Assembly: GCF_000242915.1 (NCBI RefSeq)
Contig: NZ_AFRZ01000001.1
Span: 806,001-870,000 of the forward strand
Direction: 5' to 3'
DNA from: Sulfurimonas gotlandica GD1
GTDB lineage: Bacteria > Campylobacterota > Campylobacteria > Campylobacterales > Sulfurimonadaceae
Length of the DNA: 64,000 bases
Shown: positions 9,161-18,357 of the stretch, in pieces
Position numbering within the stretch: the stretch's first letter is position 1
Layout of the letters: every line of letters starts with the position of its first letter
Translations under genes and position numbers: made by a program
Notes under the pieces: generated by a model
Database searches by the model: none
Told to the model about the DNA's origin: nothing
Seen by the model: the letters and a program-made list of their open reading frames with translations, nothing else

Positions 9161-9895
9161 TTATTGGAAATCAATAAATACTTTAGGCTCAGGTGCAACA
9201 AATTCCATATCAAAAAGTCTAACTTTATATGCGTGAAGCATTACTCTCTTAGCACGTCTTCCACCATACTGCTCATCTCCAATAATCGGATGATCAATAT
9301 AACGAAGGTGTGTTCTAATCTGGTGTGTTCTTCCATGGTGAATAATACACTTGATTTTTGTTTTATTAGCACTTACTAAATCTGGAAAGAACTCTGTTCT
9401 TGCTGGTTTACCTTTTCCAGAAACATTTGAGTAAGCTTTGTTATTTTTCTTCTGAGTTAAAATCGGTTTATCAACCTCTACAGGCTCACTTATGATTCCC
9501 TCAACCCATGCAATATACTCTTTGTATACATTATCTTTTTTAAACTCTTTGATAGCTTTTTGTCTAAACTCTTCATCTTTAACAAGCATTAGTACTCCAC
9601 TTGTTTCACGATCCAGTCTATGCAATAATACAGCAGGCTTAAGCTGTCTTTCTATCTCATCTGAGTTAACAAAAGCTGGTTTGTCTACTACAATTATCTC
9701 ATCATTTTCAAAAATAGGTTTGATTTTTTCTATCTTTTGAACTTTGAATACTGTTTTAGTATCAAGCTCTCCACGAGCAATCATTACTTTTTTATTTCCA
9801 ACATAAGCTAAGCCTCTATCAATCATAGATTTAGCTTCGTTGTTTGAGACACCCTGTTGCAGAGCTAATATTTTATATGCTTTTTCTGTAGCCAC
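9161..9895 (-). CDS. RluA-family pseudouridine synthase
   Basis: A 244-residue RNA pseudouridine synthase. An S4-like RNA-binding segment (about 1-50) precedes the catalytic domain, whose signature HRLDRETSG (92-100) contains the nucleophile Asp95. The late motif GRTHQIRTHL matches RluA/RluC/RluD enzymes. Which rRNA or tRNA uridine is modified cannot be told. It is the last gene of the long run that starts at smpB, 10 bases after waaA. Confidence 0.93.
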   Translation of the reverse strand: MATEKAYKILALQQGVSNNEAKSMIDRGLAYVGNKKVMIARGELDTKTVFKVQKIEKIKPIFENDEIIVVDKPAFVNSDEIERQLKPAVLLHRLDRETSGVLMLVKDEEFRQKAIKEFKKDNVYKEYIAWVEGIISEPVEVDKPILTQKKNNKAYSNVSGKGKPARTEFFPDLVSANKTKIKCIIHHGRTHQIRTHLRYIDHPIIGDEQYGGRRAKRVMLHAYKVRLFDMEFVAPEPKVFIDFQ

Positions 9896-9905
9896 TTCGG
9901 ACTCC

Positions 9906-11072
9906 TTAATTTTCTAATATATTTTTTACTATTGGTTCTAAGTTTATCTTCTCTTCAACCATAGATGCAGGTAGATCTTTGCTAGCCAAAAGTGCTTTGT
10001 GTATCTCTTCACGTTCAACATATTGTACGTGATGTACATACTTAAAAAGCTCTTTTTGGTCATGAAAATGTTTACCTGTTATTATCTTGCATCCAAAAAA
10101 AGCTGGTTCTAGCGGATTATGTCCACCAACATCTTCTTTAAATGCACCACCAACAATAGCTATGTCACTAATAGCATACATGTTGTTTAATTCGCCCATT
10201 GCGTCTACTAAGATCAAATCTGCATCAAAATCTTGTCTCTCAGAGAATCTTGAGAGTATTAAAGAGTGTTTATCAGCATAATTCTTCATAAGCTCATAAA
10301 CACTCTCAAATCTCTCTGGATGTCTTGGAACTATTATAAGTTTTGCATCTGCCTGTTTTTTGTATTGTACAAATGATTTTAATATTGACTCTTCTTCAGT
10401 CTCATGTGTACTCCCAGCTACTATAGTCTCTTGAACTGGCTTTTCATACTCTTTAGTCTTAGAAATAGTACCCGCCAACTTTATATTTCCAATAACCTTG
10501 ATGTTTTTAGCGCCAAGTGCTAAAAAACGATTTTTATCAACTTCACTCTGAGCATATATTACTTCCACATTAGATAATAGTTTTTTATAAAACCAAGCAA
10601 ACTGAAGATATTTCTTTACACTCTTATCCGAGATACGAGCATTTAAAAGTACAACTTTCGCACCTTTTGCATTTGCAACTGCAAAAAGCAAGTACCAAAA
10701 TTCAGCCTCTAAGACTATAAGCATTTTTTGTTTTTTAATCCAAAACGGAAGCAGCATCTCATAGGGCAAATATCTAACTTCAGCATCATACTTTCTAGCT
10801 TCTAATTGCCCCGTATGAGTAACTGTAGTTATCTTTACATCTTTGCCACGGACTAGTTCTAAAATAGGTTTTAATGCTTTTGCTTCACCAAGTGAACATA
10901 CATGGAACCATATTCCATCTTCACTACTAAATTTAGGATTTTTAAAAAGAAAAAAACGGGCTGGGATAGATTCTTTGTATTTTTGCTTAAACGAGAGGTA
11001 TATTAAAAGTGGTAGTGCTACTAAATATAGCACAACACTTAAAATATAATAGAGTAGTGAAAAAGGCTTCAA
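9906..11072 (-). CDS. waaA: 3-deoxy-D-manno-octulosonic acid transferase
   Basis: A 388-residue glycosyltransferase that adds Kdo from CMP-Kdo to the lipid A precursor at the inner membrane. It starts with a membrane anchor (LLYYILSVVLYLVALPLLIYLSF), then the N-terminal GT-B domain with IWFHVCSLGEAKA, where the Glu is the catalytic base in WaaA, and the C-terminal domain with AGSTHETEE, RHPER and GGHNPLEPAFFG. Length is slightly short of E. coli WaaA (425). Three bases separate it from the zinc-ribbon gene upstream. Confidence 0.95.
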   Translation of the reverse strand: MKPFSLLYYILSVVLYLVALPLLIYLSFKQKYKESIPARFFLFKNPKFSSEDGIWFHVCSLGEAKALKPILELVRGKDVKITTVTHTGQLEARKYDAEVRYLPYEMLLPFWIKKQKMLIVLEAEFWYLLFAVANAKGAKVVLLNARISDKSVKKYLQFAWFYKKLLSNVEVIYAQSEVDKNRFLALGAKNIKVIGNIKLAGTISKTKEYEKPVQETIVAGSTHETEEESILKSFVQYKKQADAKLIIVPRHPERFESVYELMKNYADKHSLILSRFSERQDFDADLILVDAMGELNNMYAISDIAIVGGAFKEDVGGHNPLEPAFFGCKIITGKHFHDQKELFKYVHHVQYVEREEIHKALLASKDLPASMVEEKINLEPIVKNILEN

Positions 11073-11075
11073 GCC

Positions 11076-11789
11076 CTACTCGTTAGTTGCTTCCACATGG
11101 AGAATACGACCACAGTGTGGACATGTTGTAATCTCTTCAGCTTTTATAACATCTGCTAAGATTTTATCGCTGATTAACATGTTACAACCCATACAAGCTT
11201 GGTCTTCAACAACTACAACAGTAGTGTTTTTAGCCCAACGACGGATTTTTTGGTAAAAAGCCAAACCTTTTTGATTTGTAGTCCCAAGTAGTTTTTCTTT
11301 TTCAACAAATACTTTTTGTCTCTCGTTGTTGATTACTTCTAATTTTTTATCAACTTCAGCTTTTACTGATTCTAAGTTTGCATCTATCTCAGAAAGCGAA
11401 ACTTTTGCAGCTTCTACTTGCTCTTTTTTAGACTCTATAATTCTCTCAAGTCTCTCGATTTCTTCATTTGCAAAAGTAACTTGTTCTTTAGCAATCTCTT
11501 CTTCAAGCTGAAGAGATTTCATCTCACGCTCAGTCTTAACTTCACCACTTTTTCTAGAGTTGTCATCTAATTTTTGAGATAGTTCAGCTAAATGAAGTTC
11601 ATTTTTATGCTTTTTAAGTTGCTCATCTTTGATTTCATTGCTTAAATTTTCAATATCTGTATCGATACTTTGTTTTTTTGCTAATGCTGCTTCAAATTTA
11701 GAGTTAGCCTCATCGATTTGAGGCTCAAATGCATCAATCTCTTTATCTACACGAGAAAGGTCTATTAATTGTTTGAGATGCTGATTCAT
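11076..11789 (-). CDS. coiled-coil protein with C4 zinc ribbon
   Basis: A 237-residue protein with two parts: a long charged helical hairpin, probably antiparallel coiled coil (about 10-170), and a C-terminal zinc ribbon with CMGCN and CPHCGR as the four ligands. This is the widespread family often annotated simply as zinc-ribbon domain protein, usually next to the Nif3 gene, as here. No biochemical role is established that I can state with confidence. It may bind nucleic acid. The gene lies 15 bases after the Nif3 gene and 3 before waaA. Confidence 0.88.
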   Translation of the reverse strand: MNQHLKQLIDLSRVDKEIDAFEPQIDEANSKFEAALAKKQSIDTDIENLSNEIKDEQLKKHKNELHLAELSQKLDDNSRKSGEVKTEREMKSLQLEEEIAKEQVTFANEEIERLERIIESKKEQVEAAKVSLSEIDANLESVKAEVDKKLEVINNERQKVFVEKEKLLGTTNQKGLAFYQKIRRWAKNTTVVVVEDQACMGCNMLISDKILADVIKAEEITTCPHCGRILHVEATNE

Positions 11790-11804
11790 CAGTCTCCTTT
11801 TGGA

Positions 11805-12527
11805 TTAGATATATGTGAACGGGTTCTTTGATGATGAAATTATAGCTTCTAAACCTAAAAATTTCAAATGCTGATGTAAAATTTCTGCAAAAAAGCATTC
11901 ACTCTCAAAATGTCCAATGTCAATTAATGAAAGTTTTATGCTTTTAGCCTCCATGGCATCGTGGTATTTCACATCTCCGGTTAAAAAACAATCTGCATCT
12001 ATAGATTTGATTAAAGAGCATCCAGAACCTGTTGTTAAAGCTACTCTTTTTACACGATTTGAGCTTTTTACACATTTTGCATGAGGAAGTCCAAAAGCGG
12101 AAGCAACTTTTTTTGCAAATGCATCGAACTCTTCGTCAACATCCAAATAAGCAACAAATCCATCTTTTTGTGCAATTTTATAACCTAAAATTTTTGTAGC
12201 TACAAACTCATTTAAATGTGTCTGATCAAAGTTGGTATGCATAGCAATATTTGAGATATTTTTTTTAATCATTTTCTGAATTAAATTTGCTGGGTACTTA
12301 TTAAACTCCAACTGCTTTAATCCACCAAAAATAATTGGATGGTGCGTAATTAAGAGTGCATCGCGCGGCATCTCTTCTATGAGAGACTCATCAACATCTA
12401 CACTCAAGACTATCTTAGTAATCTCTTGATTAAAATCGCCAAGTAAAAGACCTGAGTTATCCCAAGACTCTTGCAGCTCAAAAGGTGATAGTTCATCAAG
12501 AAATTTATATATGTCTGCGATTTTCAT
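11805..12527 (-). CDS. Nif3-like dinuclear metal centre protein
   Basis: A 240-residue YbgI/Nif3-family protein. The family marks are ELQESWDNSGLLLGD near the N-terminus, ALLITHHPIIFGGLK with its metal-binding histidines, the segment NIAMHTNFD, and the C-terminal LIDIGHFESE that completes the metal site. Proteins of this family are sometimes called GTP cyclohydrolase 1 type 2, but their true substrate is disputed. The gene is paired with the zinc-ribbon gene downstream, a common association. Confidence 0.93.
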   Translation of the reverse strand: MKIADIYKFLDELSPFELQESWDNSGLLLGDFNQEITKIVLSVDVDESLIEEMPRDALLITHHPIIFGGLKQLEFNKYPANLIQKMIKKNISNIAMHTNFDQTHLNEFVATKILGYKIAQKDGFVAYLDVDEEFDAFAKKVASAFGLPHAKCVKSSNRVKRVALTTGSGCSLIKSIDADCFLTGDVKYHDAMEAKSIKLSLIDIGHFESECFFAEILHQHLKFLGLEAIISSSKNPFTYI

Positions 12528-12556
12528 TTTATTTAAACCTTGTAATTGTATTTTAC

Positions 12557-13888
12557 TTAACGTATTACTATTTTGACAATTTTCTTTTTTATATGCTTTT
12601 CTTTATCTACAGGAAACTGCTTTATACTTTTGTCTCGTTCAATATAATATGCTATGCCAGCATGTTCTGACCACCAATAATCACTACCTCGTGATGCCAA
12701 CCAACTAATTTTTCCATAAAAATTGTAAACATCCTGCATTGTGCTTTGATTTAGCACTATACCAGCATTTGTCTTTAACATATATGGTGAAGTGATATGT
12801 ATAGATATTATTTTTTTTCTATTATCGTTATATTTATAATAAAATGACAATCCAAGTTCTTTATACTTAATTTCCCAAGAATATTGATTGTGGTCTATTA
12901 ACTCATAATCATTTCCAAATTTTTTCACAACACCATCAAAGGTCAAATTATTAAGGTACTTACCTCCTATATTATAACTATCTGGAATACTGTCTTTAAT
13001 CTCTTTTTTGACTACTTTTGGTTGAATTTCACTTTTTTGCTTTTTTAATGTTTCTTCTTGTATGACTTTTTTTGGTTCTTCTATTTTTTGTTCATTTAAG
13101 AATATATCAGTTCTTGTATTTACATTTGAATCTGGCAATTTAAAAAAGAAATCCCCTATAATATCATCATATGTCCAAGGTCTTTGTGTCTCATTTGTTT
13201 TAGTATAAACACCTCTTTTTACCTTTTTAAACATTCTACCAATTGGAACGCCTTCTGAATCTATATGATTTAAAATCTCTTCAGTAAAAACACCATGTTT
13301 TCCACTACCGTCACTAGCAACATCTCCTGGACTTGTAGCATACGCTATAAACATTCCCTTTGCATTATCAACTTTAGCAAGTCCACCACCGCCAGAACGA
13401 GAGAAAGGATCATTTCTGCATGCATCAAGCAATACTATGCTTAGACGATTACCTGAGTTTTTCATAGCTTCAATGACTTTATCTAGTTCGAGAGATTCAT
13501 AGGCAATATCAAGCTTATCGACGAGATTAGAATCTTTACCCATTAGGTAATTTTTTCCTTGAGACTCTACACCATGACCTGCAAAGAAAAAAAGACCGAC
13601 TCCGCCATTTCTCAGCTTTGAGCTAAAAGAGCGAAGTTCTTTATCCATATCTCTAACTTTAAGATTTTCTCCATAGTAAACTTGAAAGCCTAATGTCTTA
13701 AGTTTATCCCTCATAGCTTTTGCATCATTTATTGGATTTTTAAGTTTCGACAATCTATCACTATCATAGTTATTATTGCCAATTACCAAAGCTACTCTCT
13801 GCTCTATCTTCATCATTTTTAAAGCGCGGTCACTGTTTGCACTTAGCACAACAGTAAAAATCAGTATTAAAATGACTATATTTTTCAT
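12557..13888 (-). CDS. secreted caspase-like (C14) protease with unassigned C-terminal domain
   Basis: A 443-residue protein with an N-terminal signal peptide (hydrophobic 3-16, likely cut near ANS) and a caspase/metacaspase p20-like domain at about 30-250. The catalytic His105 lies in FFAGHG and Cys157 in LLDACRND. GLALVIGN-type beta-strand 1 is seen as RVALVIGNNNY. After a Lys/Glu-rich linker (about 265-300) comes a compact beta-rich region (about 305-420) with several Trp and Tyr that I cannot assign to a family. Export argues against a role in cytoplasmic abortive infection. It lies one base after the TPR gene upstream and 29 before Nif3. Substrate unknown; cleavage after Arg or Lys would be the metacaspase-like expectation. 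Confidence 0.88.
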   Translation of the reverse strand: MKNIVILILIFTVVLSANSDRALKMMKIEQRVALVIGNNNYDSDRLSKLKNPINDAKAMRDKLKTLGFQVYYGENLKVRDMDKELRSFSSKLRNGGVGLFFFAGHGVESQGKNYLMGKDSNLVDKLDIAYESLELDKVIEAMKNSGNRLSIVLLDACRNDPFSRSGGGGLAKVDNAKGMFIAYATSPGDVASDGSGKHGVFTEEILNHIDSEGVPIGRMFKKVKRGVYTKTNETQRPWTYDDIIGDFFFKLPDSNVNTRTDIFLNEQKIEEPKKVIQEETLKKQKSEIQPKVVKKEIKDSIPDSYNIGGKYLNNLTFDGVVKKFGNDYELIDHNQYSWEIKYKELGLSFYYKYNDNRKKIISIHITSPYMLKTNAGIVLNQSTMQDVYNFYGKISWLASRGSDYWWSEHAGIAYYIERDKSIKQFPVDKEKHIKKKIVKIVIR

Positions 13889-13889
13889 C

Positions 13890-14483
13890 TTAAAGTTTCT
13901 CTAATTCCTCTTTGGCTTCACTGAAATCAGGATTTATCTCTAAGGCTTTCTCGTACATATCTTTAGCCTCTTGTAGATGCTTCATATCTACTAAAAGGTT
14001 TCCAAAGTTATAGTAAGTAATAGCATTTGAATCATCAATATCTATAGACGCATGAAAATGCATCTTAGCCGATATAAACTCACCGTTAGCTCTGTATATA
14101 GAGGCTATAGAGTTATGAATAAACTCATTATCTTTATCTACCTCAAGTGCTTGTTTGTAGTATTTTAAGGCTTCATCATTATCATTTGTCTGCTGTAAAA
14201 TATAGCCTATTTTAAATAGTATCTCTGAGTTTTGTTGGTCTTTAGCATCTGCTTCACTGAGTAGTGCTAAAGCTCTTTGAAAATCTTTTTCCTCAAATGC
14301 CACATCCGCTTTTTCTACTAAAGTTTCTGGATCGAATGGAGAGAAAGCTTCTGCACTTTTTGTCTCATTTTGATTTGAGTCATCAATTTGTTCTTCTGGA
14401 TTTTGAAGTGTTTGAATATGCTCAAAAATTTTATATGCAAAGAAAGCCGAAGCTCCAAGCATTAGTAATTGAAAAACTGTCAT
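13890..14483 (-). CDS. membrane-anchored TPR protein
   Basis: A 197-residue protein with an N-terminal membrane segment (about 3-17, VFQLLMLGASAFFAYKIF) followed by an acidic linker and about four tetratricopeptide repeats (about 55-195), seen in motifs such as AFEEKDFQRALALLSEA and YYKQALEVDKDNEFIHNSIASIYRANGEF. TPRs mediate protein contacts. The gene is sandwiched between an M23 peptidase and the caspase-like gene, with gaps of 13 and 1 bases, so the three are probably co-expressed and may act together at the envelope; that is inference. Confidence 0.87.
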   Translation of the reverse strand: MTVFQLLMLGASAFFAYKIFEHIQTLQNPEEQIDDSNQNETKSAEAFSPFDPETLVEKADVAFEEKDFQRALALLSEADAKDQQNSEILFKIGYILQQTNDNDEALKYYKQALEVDKDNEFIHNSIASIYRANGEFISAKMHFHASIDIDDSNAITYYNFGNLLVDMKHLQEAKDMYEKALEINPDFSEAKEELEKL

Positions 14484-14496
14484 TATTGATATACCT

Positions 14497-15351
14497 TTAA
14501 AATAATTTTTTATTTAGTAACTCTATTAATTGAAGTGGATCAACTTGCTCCCCACCTACTCTGGCACTAAAGTGTAAATGCGGCCCTGTAACTCTGCCGC
14601 TCTCACCTGATAAACCAATCACGTCAGATTTATTTACTCTATCACCATTTTTTACACTAAAGTCACTCATATGATAGTAACATGTATAGATGCCATGACC
14701 ATGGTCTAATATGACTGTGCCACCAGAGTAAAACCTATCCTTTGCTAAAACAACTGTACCATCATTTGTTGCTTTTATAGGTGTACCAACTTTTGCTCTA
14801 TAATCAGTTCCACTATGATAACCATTTAAAGTATCATTGTAAACTCTTGCTTTTCCGAATGAGCTTGTAATTTTACTATCCATCGGAGCGATAAACTTTG
14901 ATGACATCTGAGCTTTATCTGTAGATGCAGCATAAATTTTCATGGCCTCTGCATACTCCATGGATGCTCTTTCTTTATCTTTTTTATTCAGTGTAACCTT
15001 TGATTTTTGTACTTCAATTTTCTCTTTTTTATATTTACCATCTTCTATATGAAAAAAAAGAGTCTTGCTTTTTTGTTTGCCATTTTCTTTGTATATAACC
15101 TCAACTTTTTTATCATTTGGTTTTTCATAGTAACTAATTGGAACTAAAACGTACATTTTACTCGCATCTATCGGATGATCATATATCTTATATGATTTTT
15201 TCTCTATTAGAATCTTTTTATACTCTGTATTTTTCTCTTTATAAAATTCTATAATAGAGGTTCTGCCATTTACAATAGTGGAGTCTGATATATCTATGTT
15301 AAAAGAAAAAAGAGTTGAAAAAAGAAATGCTAAAGAGATAATAAACTTCAT
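14497..15351 (-). CDS. M23 (LytM) zinc peptidase
   Basis: A 284-residue exported peptidoglycan peptidase. A signal peptide (1-16, FIISLAFLFSTLFSF) leads a beta-rich N-terminal region. The LytM domain (about 170-275) holds the zinc site: GYHSGTDYRA (H and D ligands) and the HxH of GPHLHFSARV, plus the conserved GHGIYTCYYHMS. All catalytic ligands are present, so it should be active on peptide cross-links. It resembles the Campylobacterota shape-determining M23 proteins, though I cannot assign it to Csd1, 2 or 3. Start and smpB stop share one base (TAATG). Confidence 0.93.
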   Translation of the reverse strand: MKFIISLAFLFSTLFSFNIDISDSTIVNGRTSIIEFYKEKNTEYKKILIEKKSYKIYDHPIDASKMYVLVPISYYEKPNDKKVEVIYKENGKQKSKTLFFHIEDGKYKKEKIEVQKSKVTLNKKDKERASMEYAEAMKIYAASTDKAQMSSKFIAPMDSKITSSFGKARVYNDTLNGYHSGTDYRAKVGTPIKATNDGTVVLAKDRFYSGGTVILDHGHGIYTCYYHMSDFSVKNGDRVNKSDVIGLSGESGRVTGPHLHFSARVGGEQVDPLQLIELLNKKLF

Positions 15352-15803
15352 TAATAATCCTTCATCGCCCTAGCAATATCACGCTTCATATCTTTTTGTT
15401 TTAAATCTTCTCTTTTATCGTGAAGCTGTTTTCCTTTTGCAATTGCAATTTGGATTTTCACTAAGTTTCTATCATTGAAATATATTTGCAGAGGTACTAT
15501 TGTGTAACCATCTCTATCAACAGCTTTTTTCATACTAACTAACTGTTTTTTATGTAAAAGAAGTTTTCTACTACCTCTCTCTTCATGTGTGTAGTAATGA
15601 TGAGTAGTTTCTAATCTTCCAATATGAGCATTAAATAAAAATGCTTCACCCTGCACAAAACGTATAAAACTATCTTTTATGTTTACTCGTTTTGCTCTTA
15701 TGCCTTTTACTTCACTACCTTGCAGAACGAGTCCCGCTTCAAACTTCTCTTCTAAAAAGTAATCAAAATAGGCTTTTTTATTTTTAGCTATTGTTTCGCC
15801 CAT
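15351..15803 (-). CDS. smpB: SsrA-binding protein
   Basis: A 150-residue SmpB, which carries tmRNA into stalled ribosomes. Family marks are the N-terminal [40 protein letters not shown], the loop ALLF-like [11 protein letters not shown], and the C-terminal tail with GKKQ-like [14 protein letters not shown]. The normal length and intact tail suggest function. The ssrA gene itself was not found in the window. smpB follows ispE in this phylum; here a cytochrome gene lies between them. Confidence 0.98.
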   Translation of the reverse strand: MGETIAKNKKAYFDYFLEEKFEAGLVLQGSEVKGIRAKRVNIKDSFIRFVQGEAFLFNAHIGRLETTHHYYTHEERGSRKLLLHKKQLVSMKKAVDRDGYTIVPLQIYFNDRNLVKIQIAIAKGKQLHDKREDLKQKDMKRDIARAMKDY

Positions 15804-15921
15804 AATTTACTTTCCTTCTTGACTCTACAGTCTAAATTATTTTTTTATTATTTTACCATGGATTCACTAAGGTTTGGATTTTTAATGTTACTTGAATTGT
15901 AATTAGGAAAGTTTTTTTTAT

Positions 15922-15959
15922 GAGATATTTAAATATCTCTTTATTAAAAAGAGATATTT
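15922..15959 (-). repeat. triple inverted repeat / possible terminator
   Basis: GAGATATTT (15922-15930) is followed at once by its complement AAATATCTC, and AAATATCTCTTT (15931-15942) pairs perfectly with AAAGAGATATTT (15948-15959). The same nine bases thus occur three times and can form two alternative hairpins. The 12-base stem sits just beyond the cytochrome stop codon on the minus strand. No T-run follows on that strand. Confidence 0.5.
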
Positions 15960-15965
15960 GTAGTT

Positions 15966-16394
15966 TTAGTTTTCGTCGCGAACTATGTTATGACAACGAA
16001 AACAAGCATGTTCTATATATGTGTAAGCTCTTTGAGACTCTTCTCTACGAAGTTTTCCAGACTGGTTATATTTATTCTCAACAGCGTCTAATATAATCTG
16101 AACATTATGCGCAATAATTTGTGCACTCATTACCGCTTCGTTTGATTTGTTCTGTTTATCTTTTGGAAGCATCTGTTCAAACTTCTTCTGGTTTCCAAGT
16201 AAATCATTTGCATGTTTTGCAAATCTTTGGATTGAATCTTTTACACCCTTTTTGTCACTGGATATAAAACTTTGCTGAACCTCTCTCAGCTCTGCATTTA
16301 AAAGTAGCATATTTGACTTAAGGTCATATGCCGACAAAGAGCTAACCGATAATGCCAATGACATCACACCCGTGAGTAATACTTTTTTCATCAT
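15966..16394 (-). CDS. small periplasmic c-type cytochrome
   Basis: A 142-residue protein with a signal peptide (about 1-22, cut near SAYDL) and one haem-binding motif CFRCH six residues from the C-terminus. The mature part is predicted to be mostly helical, so the fold is probably a four-helix cytochrome c'-like bundle, where CxxCH is also near the end. The haem ligand on the other side cannot be identified. It is monocistronic in look, with 130-base gaps on both sides, and interrupts the usual ispE-smpB neighbourhood. Role unknown; electron transfer or gas binding are possibilities. Confidence 0.82.
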   Translation of the reverse strand: MMKKVLLTGVMSLALSVSSLSAYDLKSNMLLLNAELREVQQSFISSDKKGVKDSIQRFAKHANDLLGNQKKFEQMLPKDKQNKSNEAVMSAQIIAHNVQIILDAVENKYNQSGKLRREESQRAYTYIEHACFRCHNIVRDEN

Positions 16395-16529
16395 GTCTCC
16401 ATCTATTATATTAGACTTTGTAATATTCCTTGATGATTTATTGTAGCATAATATTAATTGATTTATTAAAAAAAATTATATTTACTCTTAATAGATGCTT
16501 TAAAATAAAAAAATAATTGGATTAAATAT

Positions 16530-17300
16530 TTATATGGCTAATCTAAAAAAACTACTTCCACTTCCACTAAAGTAATATCCATGTTTGTAATGATTCTTTA
16601 ACTCACTATATTCTTGTAATGCAGGCTTAAAAAGATCGTTCGCTTCATCTGCGCTCATACTCTCTAAAACTTCTAACGAAGTTTTGTTTTTTAACTCTTG
16701 AATTTCAAAACCATCAATAGGTGAGTAGAAGTTTTCTCTATAGCTAATATATACTTTAGGTGTAGAGATCTCTACTTTTGGCGTGTATACTTCAAAGTCT
16801 AATATATCTTCTTTAAATTCTTCAACTATCTCACCTATACCGCTAACATTTGCACTGTCATATCCATATATAAAAAATGGTACATCAGCACCCACTTTTA
16901 AGCCTATTTGAGCAAGCTCATTTTTACTAAGCCCTAGATGCAGAACTTCGTTACACATTTTTAGATATGTTGCAGCATCACTACTACCACCACCAAGTCC
17001 AGCAAAAGCCGGTATAGACTTTTTCACTTCTATGGCATATGAATCCATTAGTTTATCTAAGGATTCAGACTCTACTGCTTCTCTTAAAGCTACGTAGGCT
17101 TTATATATAGTATTTTGTTGTGTCTCGCAAGAAAATTCTCCAATAATTTCAAAACCATCTTTAGTTTTTGGAGAAAAGCACAGCTCATCATATAAAGAAT
17201 CTACCCTCATAAAACGTGAGATTATTTCGTGGTAATTATCTCTTTTACCTGTTATTTTTAAAAAAACATTTACCTTAGCATACGCTCTGTAAATTTTCAT
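16530..17300 (-). CDS. ispE: 4-diphosphocytidyl-2-C-methyl-D-erythritol kinase
   Basis: A 256-residue GHMP kinase of the non-mevalonate isoprenoid pathway, phosphorylating the 2-hydroxyl of CDP-ME. The ATP-binding loop PAFAGLGGGSSDAATYL spans about 97-113, and YAKVNVFLKI at the N-terminus is the substrate strand. The C-terminal GSGSSFF is motif III. It lies 8 bases after csrA. The length is a little short of E. coli IspE (283), as in related species. Confidence 0.95.
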   Translation of the reverse strand: MKIYRAYAKVNVFLKITGKRDNYHEIISRFMRVDSLYDELCFSPKTKDGFEIIGEFSCETQQNTIYKAYVALREAVESESLDKLMDSYAIEVKKSIPAFAGLGGGSSDAATYLKMCNEVLHLGLSKNELAQIGLKVGADVPFFIYGYDSANVSGIGEIVEEFKEDILDFEVYTPKVEISTPKVYISYRENFYSPIDGFEIQELKNKTSLEVLESMSADEANDLFKPALQEYSELKNHYKHGYYFSGSGSSFFRLAI

Positions 17301-17308
17301 ATTTGTCT

Positions 17309-17539
17309 CTATTTTTTAATAATCTTACTAAGTAGGCTCAAGTCATCATGACTATGCTTTTTTGAAGCAGCAATATTTAAATCTTTTACATCTTCTAGTA
17401 GTTCATTTCTTATGATAGAAACATCTCTTGGAGCATCTATACCTAATTTAACTACACCCTTGTCTATAGATATAATTTTTATATTTATATTGTCACCAAT
17501 AATAATTGATTCATCTAATTTTCTAGCTAATACTAACAT
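17309..17539 (-). CDS. csrA: carbon storage regulator, translational repressor
   Basis: A 76-residue CsrA. MLVLARKLDESIIIGDNI is the invariant N-terminal strand with the RNA-contacting residues, and GIDAPRDVSIIRNEL carries the second contact with the conserved Arg. CsrA binds GGA loops of mRNA leaders, classically flagellin mRNA in this phylum, and is antagonised by FliW, whose gene is at 52237-52617 in the same window. The start overlaps the truB stop by seven bases. Confidence 0.97.
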   Translation of the reverse strand: MLVLARKLDESIIIGDNINIKIISIDKGVVKLGIDAPRDVSIIRNELLEDVKDLNIAASKKHSHDDLSLLSKIIKK

Positions 17540-18357
17540 GTATATATCCTACCTAGTTCATATTTTACAGTTTGATTTTCTATATTTATTATTGAAATAT
17601 TATCGCCATTATCTAACCAATAATATCCGTCTTCTTGTATCTCTAAATCTTCTAAAGCAAGAACCCTTCCATATTTAAGATTCTCGCTATCACCAAGATA
17701 GAAATTTATAGGAATATTAAGAGATTTTTTAATATCTAGAGCTTTTTCCTCATCAAATCTAAACTGTCCTTCACAAAGTCTCTCCAAGGCGCTCAGACTT
17801 CCATACTCTAAACCTAGCCTATGAGTTATAATACGGCCAAGTGAACGAATATATGTACCTTCTGACACAGTTGCTTCAAAAGTAACAAAAGGATGGCAAT
17901 AACTTATAAGTTTTGTCTCATAGATGCTAGAGTTAATTTTATTAAGTGTGAACTCTTTACCAGCTCTTGCTAAATCATAAGCTCTCTGCCCATTTATACG
18001 TTTGGCACTAAATATAGGCGGCTCATATTCCAACTCACCTTCTAAAGACTTTACAACTTCTTCTATCTTCTCTAAGCTAAACTCTTCTAGAATCTCTACT
18101 TTTTCTATCATCTCAGTGTCAAGAGAATCAGATGCAGCACCAAGCCATAGAGTTGCACGGTAAGTCTTTGGGGTTTTATCTAAAAAACGAAATAATTTTG
18201 TATGAGAGCCAAAACCAATAAGTAAAACACCTTTTGCAAAAGGATCAAGTGTTCCTGAAAAACCGGCTTTTTTATCATTATATTTTCTTTTTAATCTTGA
18301 TAGAAAAAAATTCGAGCTGATCCCTGTAGGTTTATATGCTACAAAGAGTCGATTCAT
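17533..18357 (-). CDS. truB: tRNA pseudouridine(55) synthase
   Basis: A 274-residue synthase making pseudouridine 55 in the T-loop of tRNAs. The catalytic Asp38 lies in GFSGTLDPFAKGVLLIGFG. KPTGISS (9-15) is the second signature, and the PUA-like C-terminus is reduced. The start overlaps the helicase stop by four bases and the end overlaps csrA, showing a tight operon uvrD-truB-csrA-ispE. Confidence 0.96.
   Translation of the reverse strand: MNRLFVAYKPTGISSNFFLSRLKRKYNDKKAGFSGTLDPFAKGVLLIGFGSHTKLFRFLDKTPKTYRATLWLGAASDSLDTEMIEKVEILEEFSLEKIEEVVKSLEGELEYEPPIFSAKRINGQRAYDLARAGKEFTLNKINSSIYETKLISYCHPFVTFEATVSEGTYIRSLGRIITHRLGLEYGSLSALERLCEGQFRFDEEKALDIKKSLNIPINFYLGDSENLKYGRVLALEDLEIQEDGYYWLDNGDNISIINIENQTVKYELGRIYTC

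Noticed and set aside
12557-13888. Caspase as an effector of CBASS or another anti-phage system
   Set aside because: It has a signal peptide and envelope-type neighbours, and no cyclase, sensor or reverse transcriptase gene lies near it.
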